Assembly: GCA_964645405.1 (NCBI GenBank)
Contig: CAZYCA010000016.1
Location: 186,001 to 250,000 of the forward strand
From: JAMWDF01 sp964645405
GTDB lineage: Bacteria > Ratteibacteria > UBA8468 > B48-G9 > DSTR01
Length of the DNA: 64,000 nt
Direction: 5' to 3'
The notes under the pieces are model-generated. The model made no database searches, had not been told where the DNA came from, and saw only the letters and a program-made list of their open reading frames with translations. Each line of letters begins with the position of its first letter. The stretch's first letter is position 1. Positions 9,089 through 19,400 of the stretch are shown piece after piece. The position numbers and the translations under genes are program-made.

Positions 9089-10086
9089 GGAACTATTTTA
9101 CCGCAGGGGAAAGAGGTATTCTGGAGCAAATTTTCAGAAACATTAACGAGAGCAGGGTTTTTCTCCTCAGCACCCATACGACACCGGACGGAGACAGTTT
9201 AGCCTGTGAACTGGCTCTTTCCTTTTTGCTGGAGAAGCTGGGGAAAAGTTTTACCATTGTTAATGCTGACCCGGTACCTGAGATTTACCGCTTTCTGCCC
9301 CAGGTGCAGCGCATCAAAGTATGGAGTTCTGAAGTTCATTATACCGGGGCAGAAGTGTTTTTTGTTCTTGATTGTGGGAATCTGCAGCGATTGGGACCGG
9401 TAGCCAGCATGGTAAAAAAAAGTGCTGTAGTGATAAATATTGACCATCATCTTCATAACAGCAACTTTGGTACTATCAACTGGGTGAATAGTACCTATGC
9501 TGCCTGCGCAGAAATGCTTTTCCCGATTCTGAAGAATTTTGGTCCCCTGGGGAAAGAGGAAGCAACCTGTCTTTACACCGGACTGATGACAGATACTGGT
9601 TCTTTCCTTTATCATCTGGGTCCCTGGAGTTTTTCCATTGCAGAACAACTGGTGGCTTATGGAGCCTGTCCGGAAGAGATAGGCCAGAAGGTATATTTTG
9701 ACAGGTCTCTGGGTTCACTTTTGCTTCTGGGGCAAACTCTGCTGAGTATCAAGTTTGACCCGGGTAGCGGTGCTGCCTGGGCTGTTGTCACCAGGAAAAT
9801 GTATGAGAATACGGGGACAAAAGAAGAAGATACCGAGAAGTTTGTGGACTATCTCAGAGTGATAAGAGAAGCCAGAATGGTCTTTCTTCTGAAGGAAAGA
9901 GATGATGGTGTCAAGGTGAGTCTGCGCAGCCGCGGTAATTTTGATGTGGAGGAGATTGCCAGGCGGTTTGGCGGTGGGGGGCATCGGGCAGCAGCCGGAT
10001 GTTTCCTCCAGGGCGCAAATATCAACCAGGCAGAGAAAAAAGTACTGACGGTTATCAACCGGCTGCAGAAAAATAGAGAAAAATGA
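9085..10086 (+). CDS. nrnA: DHH-family nanoRNase / pAp phosphatase NrnA
   Basis: Manganese-dependent DHH/DHHA1 phosphoesterase that degrades 2-5 nt RNAs and dephosphorylates pAp. The 333-residue protein has the metal motifs HTTPDGDSLACE (residues ~31-42), the DCGN region, the DHHLHN signature and TDTGSF in the N-terminal domain, then a DHHA1 domain ending in the substrate loop GGGGHRAAAGC. It precedes truB by 10 bases, a conserved arrangement that usually also includes rbfA, which is missing here. Confidence 0.93.
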   Translation: MRNYFTAGERGILEQIFRNINESRVFLLSTHTTPDGDSLACELALSFLLEKLGKSFTIVNADPVPEIYRFLPQVQRIKVWSSEVHYTGAEVFFVLDCGNLQRLGPVASMVKKSAVVINIDHHLHNSNFGTINWVNSTYAACAEMLFPILKNFGPLGKEEATCLYTGLMTDTGSFLYHLGPWSFSIAEQLVAYGACPEEIGQKVYFDRSLGSLLLLGQTLLSIKFDPGSGAAWAVVTRKMYENTGTKEEDTEKFVDYLRVIREARMVFLLKERDDGVKVSLRSRGNFDVEEIARRFGGGGHRAAAGCFLQGANINQAEKKVLTVINRLQKNREK

Positions 10087-10096
10087 AATAGTTCAT

Positions 10097-10795
10097 ATGG
10101 ATGGAGTTATAAATGTTCATAAACCGGCCGGGCTGACCTCTTATGATGTGGTCCGTTTTCTCAAACGTGCTTTTCGGCCACAGGTTAAGATTGGTCACGC
10201 AGGAACACTGGACCCCTTAGCGGAAGGAGTCTTACTGGTGTGTCTGGGCCAGGCTACCAGATTAACCCAGTCTCTTATGCTTCTGGAAAAGGAGTATGTT
10301 GCCTGTCTCCTTCTTGGTGTAGAGACAGATACCCTGGATAGAGAGGGCAAAATTTTAGCGCAACGACCGGTGACAGTTTCCCCGGAGAAACTGAAAGAAA
10401 TTATCTTAAGTTTTCAGGGAGAAATCAAACAGGTACCGCCCTCTGTTTCCGCGCTGAAATATCAAGGGTTACCACTGTATAAACATCACCGGCAGGGTAG
10501 GGTAATTGTCCCTCCGGCGAGAACTGTTTTTATCAGAGAGATAGAGATTTTAAGAATTGATTTGCCCGAGGTAGAGTTTCGGGTTCTTTGCTCCAGAGGA
10601 ACCTATATTCGTTCTTTATGTCGGGATATAGGAGAAGCTGCTGGTTGTGGTGGTATCCAGATTTCTCTCCTGCGCAGGAGAATTGGCCCTTTCAGGATAG
10701 AAGAAAGTTGCTCACTCCCTGAGATAGAGAAAAAAGGAATTGATTCTGTCTTGATGGGGCTGCCAGAAGTTATTGCCCGTCTGAAAAGTGCGTGA
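10097..10795 (+). CDS. truB: tRNA pseudouridine-55 synthase TruB
   Basis: Isomerises U55 to pseudouridine in the T loop of tRNAs. The 232-residue protein has the N-terminal family opening (GVINVHKPAGLTSYDVV), the catalytic motif GHAGTLDPLAEGVL with the nucleophilic Asp, and the later RGTYIRSLCRDIG block. It is shorter than many TruB proteins because the C-terminal PUA-type domain is reduced to a short tail. It ends the plus-strand run, with the stop only 8 bases from the converging LOG gene and no clear terminator between them. Confidence 0.95.
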   Translation: MDGVINVHKPAGLTSYDVVRFLKRAFRPQVKIGHAGTLDPLAEGVLLVCLGQATRLTQSLMLLEKEYVACLLLGVETDTLDREGKILAQRPVTVSPEKLKEIILSFQGEIKQVPPSVSALKYQGLPLYKHHRQGRVIVPPARTVFIREIEILRIDLPEVEFRVLCSRGTYIRSLCRDIGEAAGCGGIQISLLRRRIGPFRIEESCSLPEIEKKGIDSVLMGLPEVIARLKSA

Positions 10796-10803
10796 GTGCT
10801 GCT

Positions 10804-11463
10804 TCATCTTTTTGCTTTAGAATAGTAGTTGCAGAGCGCCCTGACTGCCTGCTGGCCGGTAGAAACAATCCGGAAAAAGGAAAGGTCTTCCCGGGAAACA
10901 TAGCCACGCCTGACGACTACATGCTGCAACCAGGATACCAACCCCTTCCAGTAAGTTCCATCAACCAGGATGACAGGAAACCGGTCTACCCTCCGGGTCT
11001 GGATTAAAGTGATGGCTTCGGTAAATTCATCCAGGGTTCCAAAACCTCCGGGGAAGACAATAAATCCCTTAGTATACTTAACAAACATGACCTTACGGGT
11101 AAAAAAGTAGCGGCAGGAAATGGGCGTATTGACGTATGGATTAAGAAGCTGTTCTGTGGGAAGCTCAATGTTAACACCGATTGATATCCCACCTTCTTCT
11201 ACAGCGCCACGGTTGGCTGCTTCCATGATGCCAGGTCCTCCGCCGGTGATGACGGCGTAGCCTTTCCGGGCAAGGAGCCGACCGACAACCACGGCTTCCC
11301 GGTACCAGCGGTCAGCTGGCAAGACTCTGGCTGAACCCCAGACTGTAACGGCTTTTCCTATCCGGGAGAGAGTCTCAAAACCATCCACGAATTCAGACAT
11401 AATCCTGAAAATTCTCCAGGCTTCTTCGTGAACAGGAGAAGTGGAAGTTTTTACCTTAGCCAT
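10804..11463 (-). CDS. LOG-family protein (possible cytokinin-riboside phosphoribohydrolase / nucleotide 5'-monophosphate glycosidase)
   Basis: The LOG family (often labelled lysine-decarboxylase-like) hydrolyses nucleoside 5'-monophosphates to base plus ribose 5-phosphate. In this 219-residue protein the Rossmann-like fold shows GGGPGIMEAANRGA at about residues 74-87 and the diagnostic PGGFGTLDEFTE at about 138-149, where the Glu and Arg neighbours act in catalysis. A ~35-residue helical N-terminus precedes the core. The true substrate cannot be read from the sequence. It is 6 bases downstream of the NfeD gene and probably shares its promoter. Confidence 0.85.
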   Translation of the reverse strand: MAKVKTSTSPVHEEAWRIFRIMSEFVDGFETLSRIGKAVTVWGSARVLPADRWYREAVVVGRLLARKGYAVITGGGPGIMEAANRGAVEEGGISIGVNIELPTEQLLNPYVNTPISCRYFFTRKVMFVKYTKGFIVFPGGFGTLDEFTEAITLIQTRRVDRFPVILVDGTYWKGLVSWLQHVVVRRGYVSREDLSFFRIVSTGQQAVRALCNYYSKAKR

Positions 11464-11469
11464 ATTTTT

Positions 11470-12765
11470 TCAAGTTTGATTCTGCTGGTTTTTTTGCACC
11501 ACAAGGGTCATGCCATCCACAGAAACAACCTCAATACGTTCATCCCTGAAAATAGGCCCGGAAATACTCCTGGCGTTCCAGTATTCACCATGAACGAAAA
11601 CAGTCCCTTCCGGGTTAAGGGAGGAAACAGCCCGTCCTTTTTCTCCTATTAAGGCTTCACGGCCAGTGGTAATTTTTCTTTTTCTGGCAGATTTTACCAG
11701 CCAGATGATATTGCCCAGTACTACCCCGGTGAAAACAACACTGCCCAGGATAAGGGTTCTGGAGATAGCAGGTTGTTTTAGCGGTCTGGTAAGCATCAGA
11801 GAACCAAGTAGCAGTGTGATAATTCCAGCTACCAGGAAAGTCCCGAATCCCGGGGTGAAAGTTTCCATAATAAAAAACAGTAAACTGAGGAAAATCAGGA
11901 TAACACCGGCAGCATTAAGAGAAATAGCCTGAAGAGCAAAGAAACCAAGAACAAGAGAGACAATACCAACTACCCCGGGCAGGGAAGCTCCGGGGTGAGA
12001 AAATTCCAGGATGATACCCCAGAAACCAATAATGAGAAGAAGGAAGGCAATGTTGGGGTCACTGATAATACCGAGGATTTTTTCAGAGAGCCGGCTGCTT
12101 GATTCTTTCACGGCTAAATTTTCTGTGTTTAACACACAGACGCCGTGAGCAAGCTGGATTTGCCGGCCATTGATTTGCCGGAAAAGGTCGTTGGTATCCC
12201 TGGCTATTAAATCACAGACCTTCTTGTCCAGGGCCTCCTTTTCTGTGGAGGAAATACTTTCCCGGACTGCCTTTTCTGCCCAGGAAACATTTCTGCCGCG
12301 CAGGTGAGCAATACTTTTGATAAAAGCCACAGTATCATTTACCGCTTTTTTCTCCATCGTTTTGTCTTCCGGTCCTAAAAGGCTTACCGGATGTGCTGCG
12401 CCAATGTTGGTTGCTGGTGCCATAGCCAGAACGTGGCAGGCCAGCCCGATAAAAGTACCGGCAGAGGCACACTGAGCGCCACCGGGTGACACATAGCCTA
12501 CTACAGGGACATCTGCTTCCAGAATTGCCTGAACAATCTTCCTGGTTGTGGTAAGAAGACCGCCAGGTGTGTCCAGGTAAATGAGAACTAATTCTGCTTT
12601 TTGTTTTTCTGCAGCCTGTAATGTGCGACGTACCTGCTGGTAGGTGATGGGACCAATGGGTCCTTCAATTCTTACCACCAGGGCAGAGTTCTCCTGGGCA
12701 GCAGCGGTCAAAAAAACAGCCATCCATAAAAGGAAAAAGCTTTTCCACATATTTGTCGTTTCCAT
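11470..12765 (-). CDS. NfeD-family membrane serine protease (ClpP-class)
   Basis: A 431-residue long-form NfeD protein. It has an N-terminal signal peptide (FFLLWMAVFLTAAAQ), a ClpP-like protease domain with the likely nucleophile Ser101 in CASAGTFIGL and a Lys in the EKAVRES region as the probable dyad partner, then four to five membrane helices (about residues 235-350) and a C-terminal OB-fold NfeD domain ending near residue 425. Relatives cleave stomatin-like (SPFH) partners and affect membrane microdomains, but no SPFH gene is adjacent. A second ATG five codons in (MWKSFF) could be the start. Confidence 0.9.
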   Translation of the reverse strand: METTNMWKSFFLLWMAVFLTAAAQENSALVVRIEGPIGPITYQQVRRTLQAAEKQKAELVLIYLDTPGGLLTTTRKIVQAILEADVPVVGYVSPGGAQCASAGTFIGLACHVLAMAPATNIGAAHPVSLLGPEDKTMEKKAVNDTVAFIKSIAHLRGRNVSWAEKAVRESISSTEKEALDKKVCDLIARDTNDLFRQINGRQIQLAHGVCVLNTENLAVKESSSRLSEKILGIISDPNIAFLLLIIGFWGIILEFSHPGASLPGVVGIVSLVLGFFALQAISLNAAGVILIFLSLLFFIMETFTPGFGTFLVAGIITLLLGSLMLTRPLKQPAISRTLILGSVVFTGVVLGNIIWLVKSARKRKITTGREALIGEKGRAVSSLNPEGTVFVHGEYWNARSISGPIFRDERIEVVSVDGMTLVVQKNQQNQT

Positions 12766-12792
12766 AAATAAAACTGGTTCCTATCCGGTACT

Positions 12793-12822
12793 AATTTACT
12801 TGAAAGCGGTAGGTGGTGTCAA
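12793..12822 (-). promoter_or_regulatory. candidate promoter for the NfeD-LOG unit
   Basis: On the minus strand there is a perfect -35 box TTGACA (12822-12817), an 18-base spacer and TAAATT (12798-12793) as the -10 box. It lies about 30 bases upstream of the NfeD start, which suits the distance. The -10 match is only 4 of 6. Confidence 0.45.
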
Positions 12823-12887
12823 TAGGTAGCTGCAAGAAGAGAAAAGCAATGTATTTTTTGACGACCCATTATTTTTTGATTTTTTTA

Positions 12888-12896
12888 TGGTAAAAT
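12888..12896 (+). promoter_or_regulatory. extended -10 element upstream of the giant envelope gene
   Basis: TGGTAAAAT fits the extended -10 form TGnTAnnnT, 30 bases before the TTG start at 12927. There is no convincing -35 box at the right distance. A TTGACG further upstream is 27 bases away, which is too far. Confidence 0.35.
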
Positions 12897-12926
12897 AAAC
12901 ATCAGCGATAAACGGAAGGGACTTGA

Positions 12927-13523
12927 TTGTCAGATTATTGCCAGAAGGCAGGATGTCTCGGAAATTATCAAAGAAAATTCTTCGGCTTCCTGGTAATTGT
13001 AATATTTTGTTTTGCTGCTACTTCATTATTTTCCTGGCCTACCTTTTTTGAGTGGAATCCGGTTTACCGTGGCGGCCTAATTGTGACTGACCCCAACAAC
13101 AACGCCAGCGGGGCAAGAAATATTGTTTCTGATTCTACACATGCTGCTTTTTTTCTCTCCAACGATGGTACCTACCTCTACTTCCGTTTGCGGCTGGATG
13201 AGGACCCTGCTGGTTCTGGTGGTCAGGGTTTTCTAAAACCATTTGGTTGGGGCATTCTGATTGATACCAATCTTAATGCTGGAAATTATGAGTGGATGAT
13301 AATGCTTGATGGTATCAGTAAGAACGAGAATATCTCCCTGCGCCAGAATACCATTCAGCAAAATCTGGGAGACCCTTCAGATGTTGCGGAGATAACGTCT
13401 TCCACCATTCCTTTAAGTGGAAACTTTCAGATTAACCTGGCTGATACTTCCTTCAATGGTGACCAGGATTATTTTCTTGACTGGGGTTTCCTTACAGTGT
13501 CCTGTGTTCAGTCACCGGTATAA
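12927..13523 (+). pseudogene. 5' fragment of a disrupted giant exported envelope protein
   Basis: First of three pieces of what was probably one gene running to 20577. It starts at a TTG with AAGGG 6 bases before it. The product has a signal-peptide-like hydrophobic stretch (about residues 19-38: FFGFLVIVIFCFAAT...) followed by a beta-rich domain resembling exported proteins that open with a cadherin/CBM-like module (DGTYLYFRLRLDEDP). The frame hits a stop at 13521, but the continuation is clear in the next frame: the peptide SVTGITDSSPIRFYGG from about 13508 is in register with the second piece. A one-base loss around 13495-13508 explains this. I cannot tell a true mutation from an assembly error. 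Confidence 0.7.
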
Positions 13524-14728
13524 CTGATTCTTCACCGATTCGTTTTTACGGCGGGAGTTCCCCCAGTGCTAACAACCTAACTCAGTCGGGTGGTGACTTG
13601 ATTGGGGTTTCGGACCTCTATGCTGGTTTTTCTGATTTCATGACCCCACTTGGTGTTAGACCCACCACCGGGACTGTACATTTTGTGCAGGATCTGGCTG
13701 GCAACGGAGATGTTACTGAAGTAATTGCCGGTGATACTCTTTACATAAAAGTGGATGATGCTGACCAGAATTACAATATTACCACCCGACAAACTTTAAC
13801 TGTTAGCTTGAGTACCACAAATGGCGATTCAGTGACAGTAACTTTGATGGAGACAGGTGTTAACACCGGAGTTTTCACAGGAATGATTTTGACTACCTAT
13901 GGTTCACCGGTAACAGGCAACAATATTCTGGAGATTTCTACCGGAGAAACAATCACGGTAACTTACCTGGACAGGATTGATGCCAGCAATAACCTCAATC
14001 AGTACCGCACAGACACTGTCCTGGTTCTGGGACCCGTAGTTTCCGTGAGCAAGACTGTTAATCTTTCTGAAGTGAGTGCCGGGGAAACAGTAGTTTATAC
14101 AGTGACCGTAACCAATACAGGTACGGCTGCTGCGGTGCTGACCAGTATCCAGGACCTTTTACCTTCCGGCTTCAGTTACATAACCGGAAGTAGCTTGGGG
14201 TTGACTGCCGTTGACCCTGCTATAAACGGACAGATACTTACCTGGCAGGGAAACTGGGTTATATCCGAACACAGCAGTGCTAATCTGGTATTTAAAGTAT
14301 TGACTGGTGGAACAAGCGGGACTTTTTATAACAGTGTCACCGTAAGTGGCAATAACTTCCCTGCAGCCAACTCAGGTAATACTGCTGCGGTAACGGTGGG
14401 AGCACCCCTTTTGAGTTTAGTAAAACAGGTAAACAAGATTAGTGCTGCTCCGGGAGAGGAAATTATTTACAGCATTCACTATAAGAATGTTGGCGCAGGC
14501 AATGCCAGAACTATTGTCATTACGGATAATATCCCTCTTAACACTACGTATGTTGCTGGAAGCCTGAGGCTGGGGAGTGCCAGTTCTACCTATGAAACAG
14601 CTACACCCTTGACCGATATTCAGGATGCTGATGCCGGCCATTTTTCTGCAGGAGCGGTTTTCTTTATATTTTCCGCAGTATCTGCGGGTGAAGAAGGGAA
14701 GGTCTATTTTAAGGTTGTTGTTCAGTAA
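13508..14728 (+). pseudogene. middle fragment of the disrupted envelope protein (DUF11-type repeats)
   Basis: Frame-shifted continuation of the preceding piece; it has no start or ribosome site of its own. After a beta-sandwich region (residues equivalent to 13650-14030, threonine/valine rich) there are two DUF11-like repeats. The first opens with SKTVNLSEVSAGETVVYTVTVTN and the second with VKQVNKISAAPGEEIIYSI; both carry the G-A---TITD/QD-P motif. DUF11 repeats form surface-exposed stalks in large exported proteins. The frame ends 6 bases before the left end of the insertion sequence, just after a repeat end (VYFKVVVQ), where another repeat would normally begin. Confidence 0.7.
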
Positions 14729-14792
14729 GATTAGGGTTTCAAAAACTAAGGGTTTTTGAAAAAGCAGAAAATGCTCTTTGACAATTAGGGGA

Positions 14793-16097
14793 TTAAAGGA
14801 AAGGGAGAAGCGACTTAACGAATCTGGTTTTATCTTTATTCCCGGATTTGATGGCAGCGAGAGCAACAAGAAGAACTGTGATATGAGCGATGGTGGCATA
14901 GTTTGAGACGGTATTAAATCCTCTCACACCCGGATTATTCATGCATAACGAAAGGAGTCTGGAGAATATTCGCTCGCTACCGGTTCTCATATTGTACATC
15001 TTTTTAAACTTCTCAGTGCCGTATGCAATTCTTTTTCTGATATCGTCGGGAACCAGCTGAGTATAAGATGTGCATCAGTTTTTCTTGTTGAAAAGGGAAG
15101 ACTCAAGCATTGGGCAGGAAGGATGCTGTTGGCTGAACTTTTTGGAATGGGTTATGGGGCAGACGAACTTTCTGCGTATTCTCTTGTCCTCTCTGAATTG
15201 ACCCCAGTCGCGCCTCTCAAAACCGGCAAGGCATATTCTTTTCCCAGAGGGTGAGATACTAATGTTTGAATGGTAACGCCCTGTGCCTGTTGGATTTCGA
15301 GGTATATACGGAGCGGTCTTAAGGTCAGCCAGAATAAAAGAAAGTATATCAGGAGAATCAACAGCATCATCAGCTGTCACACCGGAGACTTTAAAGTTAA
15401 ACCGTTCTTTTATCTCTTTCAGCAAGGATAAAGCTGTTTTTGTGTCATGGATATTGGCTGGTTTTGTAACTTCCAGAATAGGCAGTTCGGAGACAGCATC
15501 TGCTATGACAGAATTTTTATAACCCCAGAAGAATCTAATTTCTTTCTTAAACGGTTGAGGAAAATGGACCATTACACCCAGCCTGCAATCAGGGTCGCCT
15601 TTTGGAAATCTGGTTTTATCGCATCTGGAAGCGATAGATGTTTTAAGGTTATTCTCTTTCACCTTTGCTGGCATGTTTGTAGAATCGAACGATAAGTATT
15701 CACCGGTAATTTCTCCAACATCTATCAGCTCAATTATCAAGCAATTTTTTATTTCTTCCAGGCAATGGTGAGGCAGGTTCTTCAGAAAGGAAGAAAAGAT
15801 TTCAACATAGAGAGGTTTTTCAGGATTAAATTCTAAAAGGAACGTGAGTTCCAGATTATCGGACAGCTCTCTTACCAGGTCTGAAAAAGACGAAAGGCCT
15901 CGAAGATTTTTTAAAATGAGTGCCTTAAGAATGCTCTCGTAAGAAATGCGGGGTCTGCCTGTGGAAGCATAAAGATCTTTAAAGGCAGATAAATTAAGAA
16001 AAGAGAATAGAGTTTCATATTTAACCAATGGGTCTTGGACATTGAAAATGTCTTTTACAGGAAACAAGATTTTCTGAGAAGGATTGAACTTTTTCAT
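14793..16097 (-). pseudogene. DDE transposase interrupted by an in-frame TGA
   Basis: The start is the ATG at 16097 with AAAGGAG upstream (an ATG 8 codons earlier is less likely). The N-terminal helical domain (PRISYESILKALILKNLRGL) is typical of IS1182/IS5-like transposases. Likely catalytic aspartates are in YLSFDSTN and VTADDAVDS. The frame meets TGA at 15077-15075 and then continues in the same frame with CTSYTQLVPDDIRKRIAYG and the Y-R-E signature MRTGSERIFSRL, which carries the probable catalytic Glu, to a stop at 14793. Relatives read K-G-C at this point, so GGA to TGA is the simplest change. The truncated product would lack the catalytic Glu. Confidence 0.8.
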
Positions 16098-16300
16098 CGG
16101 GAACTCCTTTTCTGAAAACATAAGAAATTTGTTCTTTGAAATATATGATAGCGGAGTTCCGGAGGTGAACGAAATTAAAGATAGGGTGCGGGATACATAA
16201 ATATTTAAAAGAGGTTTTCAGAAAACTTTTGTCAGGAAAAAGTTCACCTCCATGAGAGGAAAAGAGCAAGAAAAACAAGAAGATGTAAAAAATTAAGAGG

Positions 16301-16389
16301 CTGAAACCATCACTGCTCAAGGGTTTGCAGGCTGGAGGTGAAATCTGAAAACGCAGCATCTGAAAACCGTTGATACTCAAGAGTTTCAG
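16301..16389. repeat. imperfect direct repeats in the right end of the insertion sequence
   Basis: Two ~30-base copies at 16301-16330 and 16360-16389 share CTGAAA, CTCAAG and GTTT-CAG blocks. They lie inside the right end of the element, upstream of the transposase gene and next to the terminal inverted repeat, where transposase-binding repeats are expected. Only part of each copy matches. Confidence 0.4.
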
Positions 16390-16403
16390 AGTTTTCTGAA
16401 GCC

Positions 16404-19400
16404 ATGTATTCGTTACACTGTGGAGGTAACCAACGAAGGGGCAGGCAATGTTTCCGGGGTGGTGGTGGAAGATGTTTTTCCTCACGGGTTTGCTTACATT
16501 TCAGGCTCTACCTCGGCGTCCATTTCCGGAGTGGGGGAACCTGTTTCTGGTAATGAAAGGATTCTCACCTGGACCCTGGGTGAGATTAATCCAGGTGTTT
16601 CTGTGAGATTCAGCTATGCGGTAGTTGTGGGGCCAGACAGTCAAAAAGGTGATGGTCGTAATGTGGCCACCGCCAGGGGAATAAGTGTAGGGAAGGCTGT
16701 TACTTCTGTGTCAGCGTCATTTAAAGTAAAGATTAACGAGGGTGTGTTTACTACCCGTGGCACGATTATCGGCAAAGTTTTCCATGATATCAATCGTGAC
16801 GGAATACAACAGGAAGATGAAGAGGGTATCAGTGGTGTGGCTATTTTTCTGGAAAATGGTATCAGGGTGGTTACCGACAGGAATGGGAAATATACAGTTA
16901 GTGGTCTTCTTCCTGGCACTCATGTCCTGCGTCTGGACGAAAAAACTCTTCCTGAGGATTTGCTTCCAGCCGGCCAGGGAACCAGGTTTGCAGGAAATGC
17001 CAGCTCGCAGTTTGTAGAGCTTCCCCCTTCTGGATTGATGAAAGTTAACTTCCCGCTGACAGGAAAAGAAAAGCAGTGTGCTGTAATCAATACTATTCAG
17101 GTAGCCTCCTATCAAGAAAAGGACCTCAAGGAGGCAGTAGAAGTTGCCAGAAAACTCCAGAAGGAAAACTTTCCTGATGTCCGTGTAGAATTAATTGGAA
17201 AATATTATTGTGTAAGGGCTGGCAGGGCTGAGGATTCGGTTTCTCTTCTTTCTTTGTGGAAACAAATTAAGAAGATTTTTCCTGCGGCGATTATCCGTAA
17301 GGGCTATTTTCTACCAGACCGCATTGTATATCCGGAGAGGAAATCTACGGCAAGTTTAAACCAGCCAGAGATTGATTTACAGTCTCCTGTTCTTGCCCCT
17401 TCCTCTGGCTCTCAGCAAGTTAGGGAGAAAGAACAAGACCAGTTACAGGTGGCAAAGACTTCCTTTTCTGGAGCAATGAAAGGAGTATCTTCAGCTGAGC
17501 CTCTGGAGAAACAGATTCTGACGATGACGCCAGAACTTGCTTTTCTCAGTCCAAAAGAAGGAGATATTCTTTCTAATGATGTTGTGACTGTCCTGGTAAA
17601 AACTCCCCTGGAAACAAATTTGAACCTTTTCCTTAACGGTAAACTGGTGGAGAAGGAAAGGGTAGGCAGACGGATAGAACACAGTGCTGGAAGGGTAAGT
17701 ATAACAGAATTCATCGGGTTAAATTTAGTACCTGGCCAGAAGAATGTTCTCCGTGCTGAAATCCACGATTCTTTTGGAAACAAGCGCGGGAGCCAGGAAA
17801 TTTCGGTAGTTTGTGCCGGGTTACCTGCCGGTATTGTCATCCAGACAGACAGTAAAGAAATTCCCGCAGATGATAAATCAGTGCTAACAGTAAAATGCTG
17901 GGTGGTAGACAGAAATGGATGGCGTCTTACCTACCCGAGATTTTTTACAGTAGAGACTTCTCTTGGAGAAATTTTAGGCCAGGATGCAGATTTGAAACAA
18001 AGCGGGTTTCAGGTAGAATCTGAGGGTGGTGTAGCCAGTTTCAGAATAAAGGCACCATATCAGCCAGGAGAGGCTGTTATTCGTGTATCTTATGGCCGGA
18101 TGGAAGAAAGCTGTAAGGTTTTCTTTGCCCCGCATCTGCGGAATCTTTTTCTCGTCGGACTGGGTGAGATTACGCTGGGTTACGGAAAGAGCAAAGGGAA
18201 AACAGAATTTTTGAAAAGGGAAAAATGGTTTGACGAAAACTGGTATGCCGGCTCCAGGGGGGCATTTTACTTGAAAGGTAGCGTCTTTAAAGACATACTT
18301 TTGACAGCAGGTTATGATTCCCACAAGCCAGAGGCGGCTGATTACTTTGGTAACCGCACGGTTGACCCGGAAGCAGAAGAGTTATATCCGCTTTACGGAG
18401 ATGAGAGCCGGTTCAGTTTTGAAACCTCTTGCAGGGAAAAACTTTATGTCCGTCTTGACAGAGGTCGTTCCTATCTGATGTACGGAGATATACAGACTGA
18501 CTTAAGAGATACCACACTGGGTGCCTTTACCCGGACATTGACAGGGATAAAGATGGAGCACAAAACAGAAAAAATAGAAGTGAAAGCCTTTGCCAGTCGT
18601 ACCGATCAGGTTCAGGTGGTAGAAACCTTCCCGGGCCGGGGTATTTCAGGTTTTTACTATCTTTCTCATTCCCCTGTAGTGGAAGGAAGCGAGCTGGTGG
18701 TGATTGAAATTAGAGACAGAAGACAGATGGAGCGAATTATAAGCAGACAGGCTAAAGTAAGAACAGTATACTATTTTATAGACTATGATACAGGCACGAT
18801 TCTTTTTAAGGAGGCTATTCCAGGGTACGACACAGATTTTAACCCGGTTTTCATAGTGGTAAGCTACGAAACCTCCGGGGGTAGGAAGCATTATCTTTAT
18901 GGGGGACGGGCTGTTCTGAAAGCTGGTAGGTGGCTGGAGTTAGGATTGACGGCTGTTACCGAGGAAAACGAAGTTTCTGATTATCTCTTAGCAGGAGCTG
19001 ATTTAACCCTTCGTCTACCAGGGAACACAACCGTAAAAACCGAAGTTGCCAGAACCAGCTCTCTCTTTCCTGACAACTATATCCTGAACCTGAAAAAAGA
19101 TTGGGGCTGGATGGTTAACGTGGAGAGCCACCCTCTGGAAAACTTGTCTTTTCTTGCTCACTATCGGGACATAGGTACCTGGTTTGGAAATCCTTCTGCC
19201 ATTGATGCCCTGAGAGGAATGCGAAACTACAGTGTCGATATTTCTTATCTTCTTGGAAACTCGACCAAACTGAAGACCCAGTTACTAAGAGAGGAAGATA
19301 TTCTCAACAATACAAAGCATCAGTACGCAGGACTGGGCATAGAAAAGAAGGAAAATAAAACTCATTTCCTGGTGGAACTATATCATGAAACTTCTGAGGG

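Larger units (their letters stand above)
14734..16403 (-). mobile_element. insertion sequence inside the giant envelope gene
   Basis: About 1.67 kb. The ends are imperfect terminal inverted repeats, GGGTTTCAAAAACT at 14734-14747 and the complement of AGTTTTCTGAAGCC at 16390-16403 (about 10 of 14 identical). It holds one DDE transposase gene on the minus strand and ~290 bp of non-coding sequence on its right side. The flanking reading frame stops just left of it and resumes as a DUF11 repeat just right of it, so it is an insertion. I find no clear target duplication, and roughly 25-30 residues of the interrupted repeat are missing, so the event was not clean or decayed later. The type resembles IS1182/IS5-like elements, but the family is not certain. 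Confidence 0.75.

Noticed and set aside
13508..13523. Programmed ribosomal frameshift between the first two parts of the giant gene
   Set aside because: There is no slippery heptamer or following structure at the site, and the gene is also broken by an insertion sequence, so decay or a sequence error is simpler.
15075..15077. TGA as selenocysteine or tryptophan codon in the transposase
   Set aside because: Many genes in the window end at TGA, no SECIS-like hairpin was seen next to it, and a one-base change from GGA explains it.
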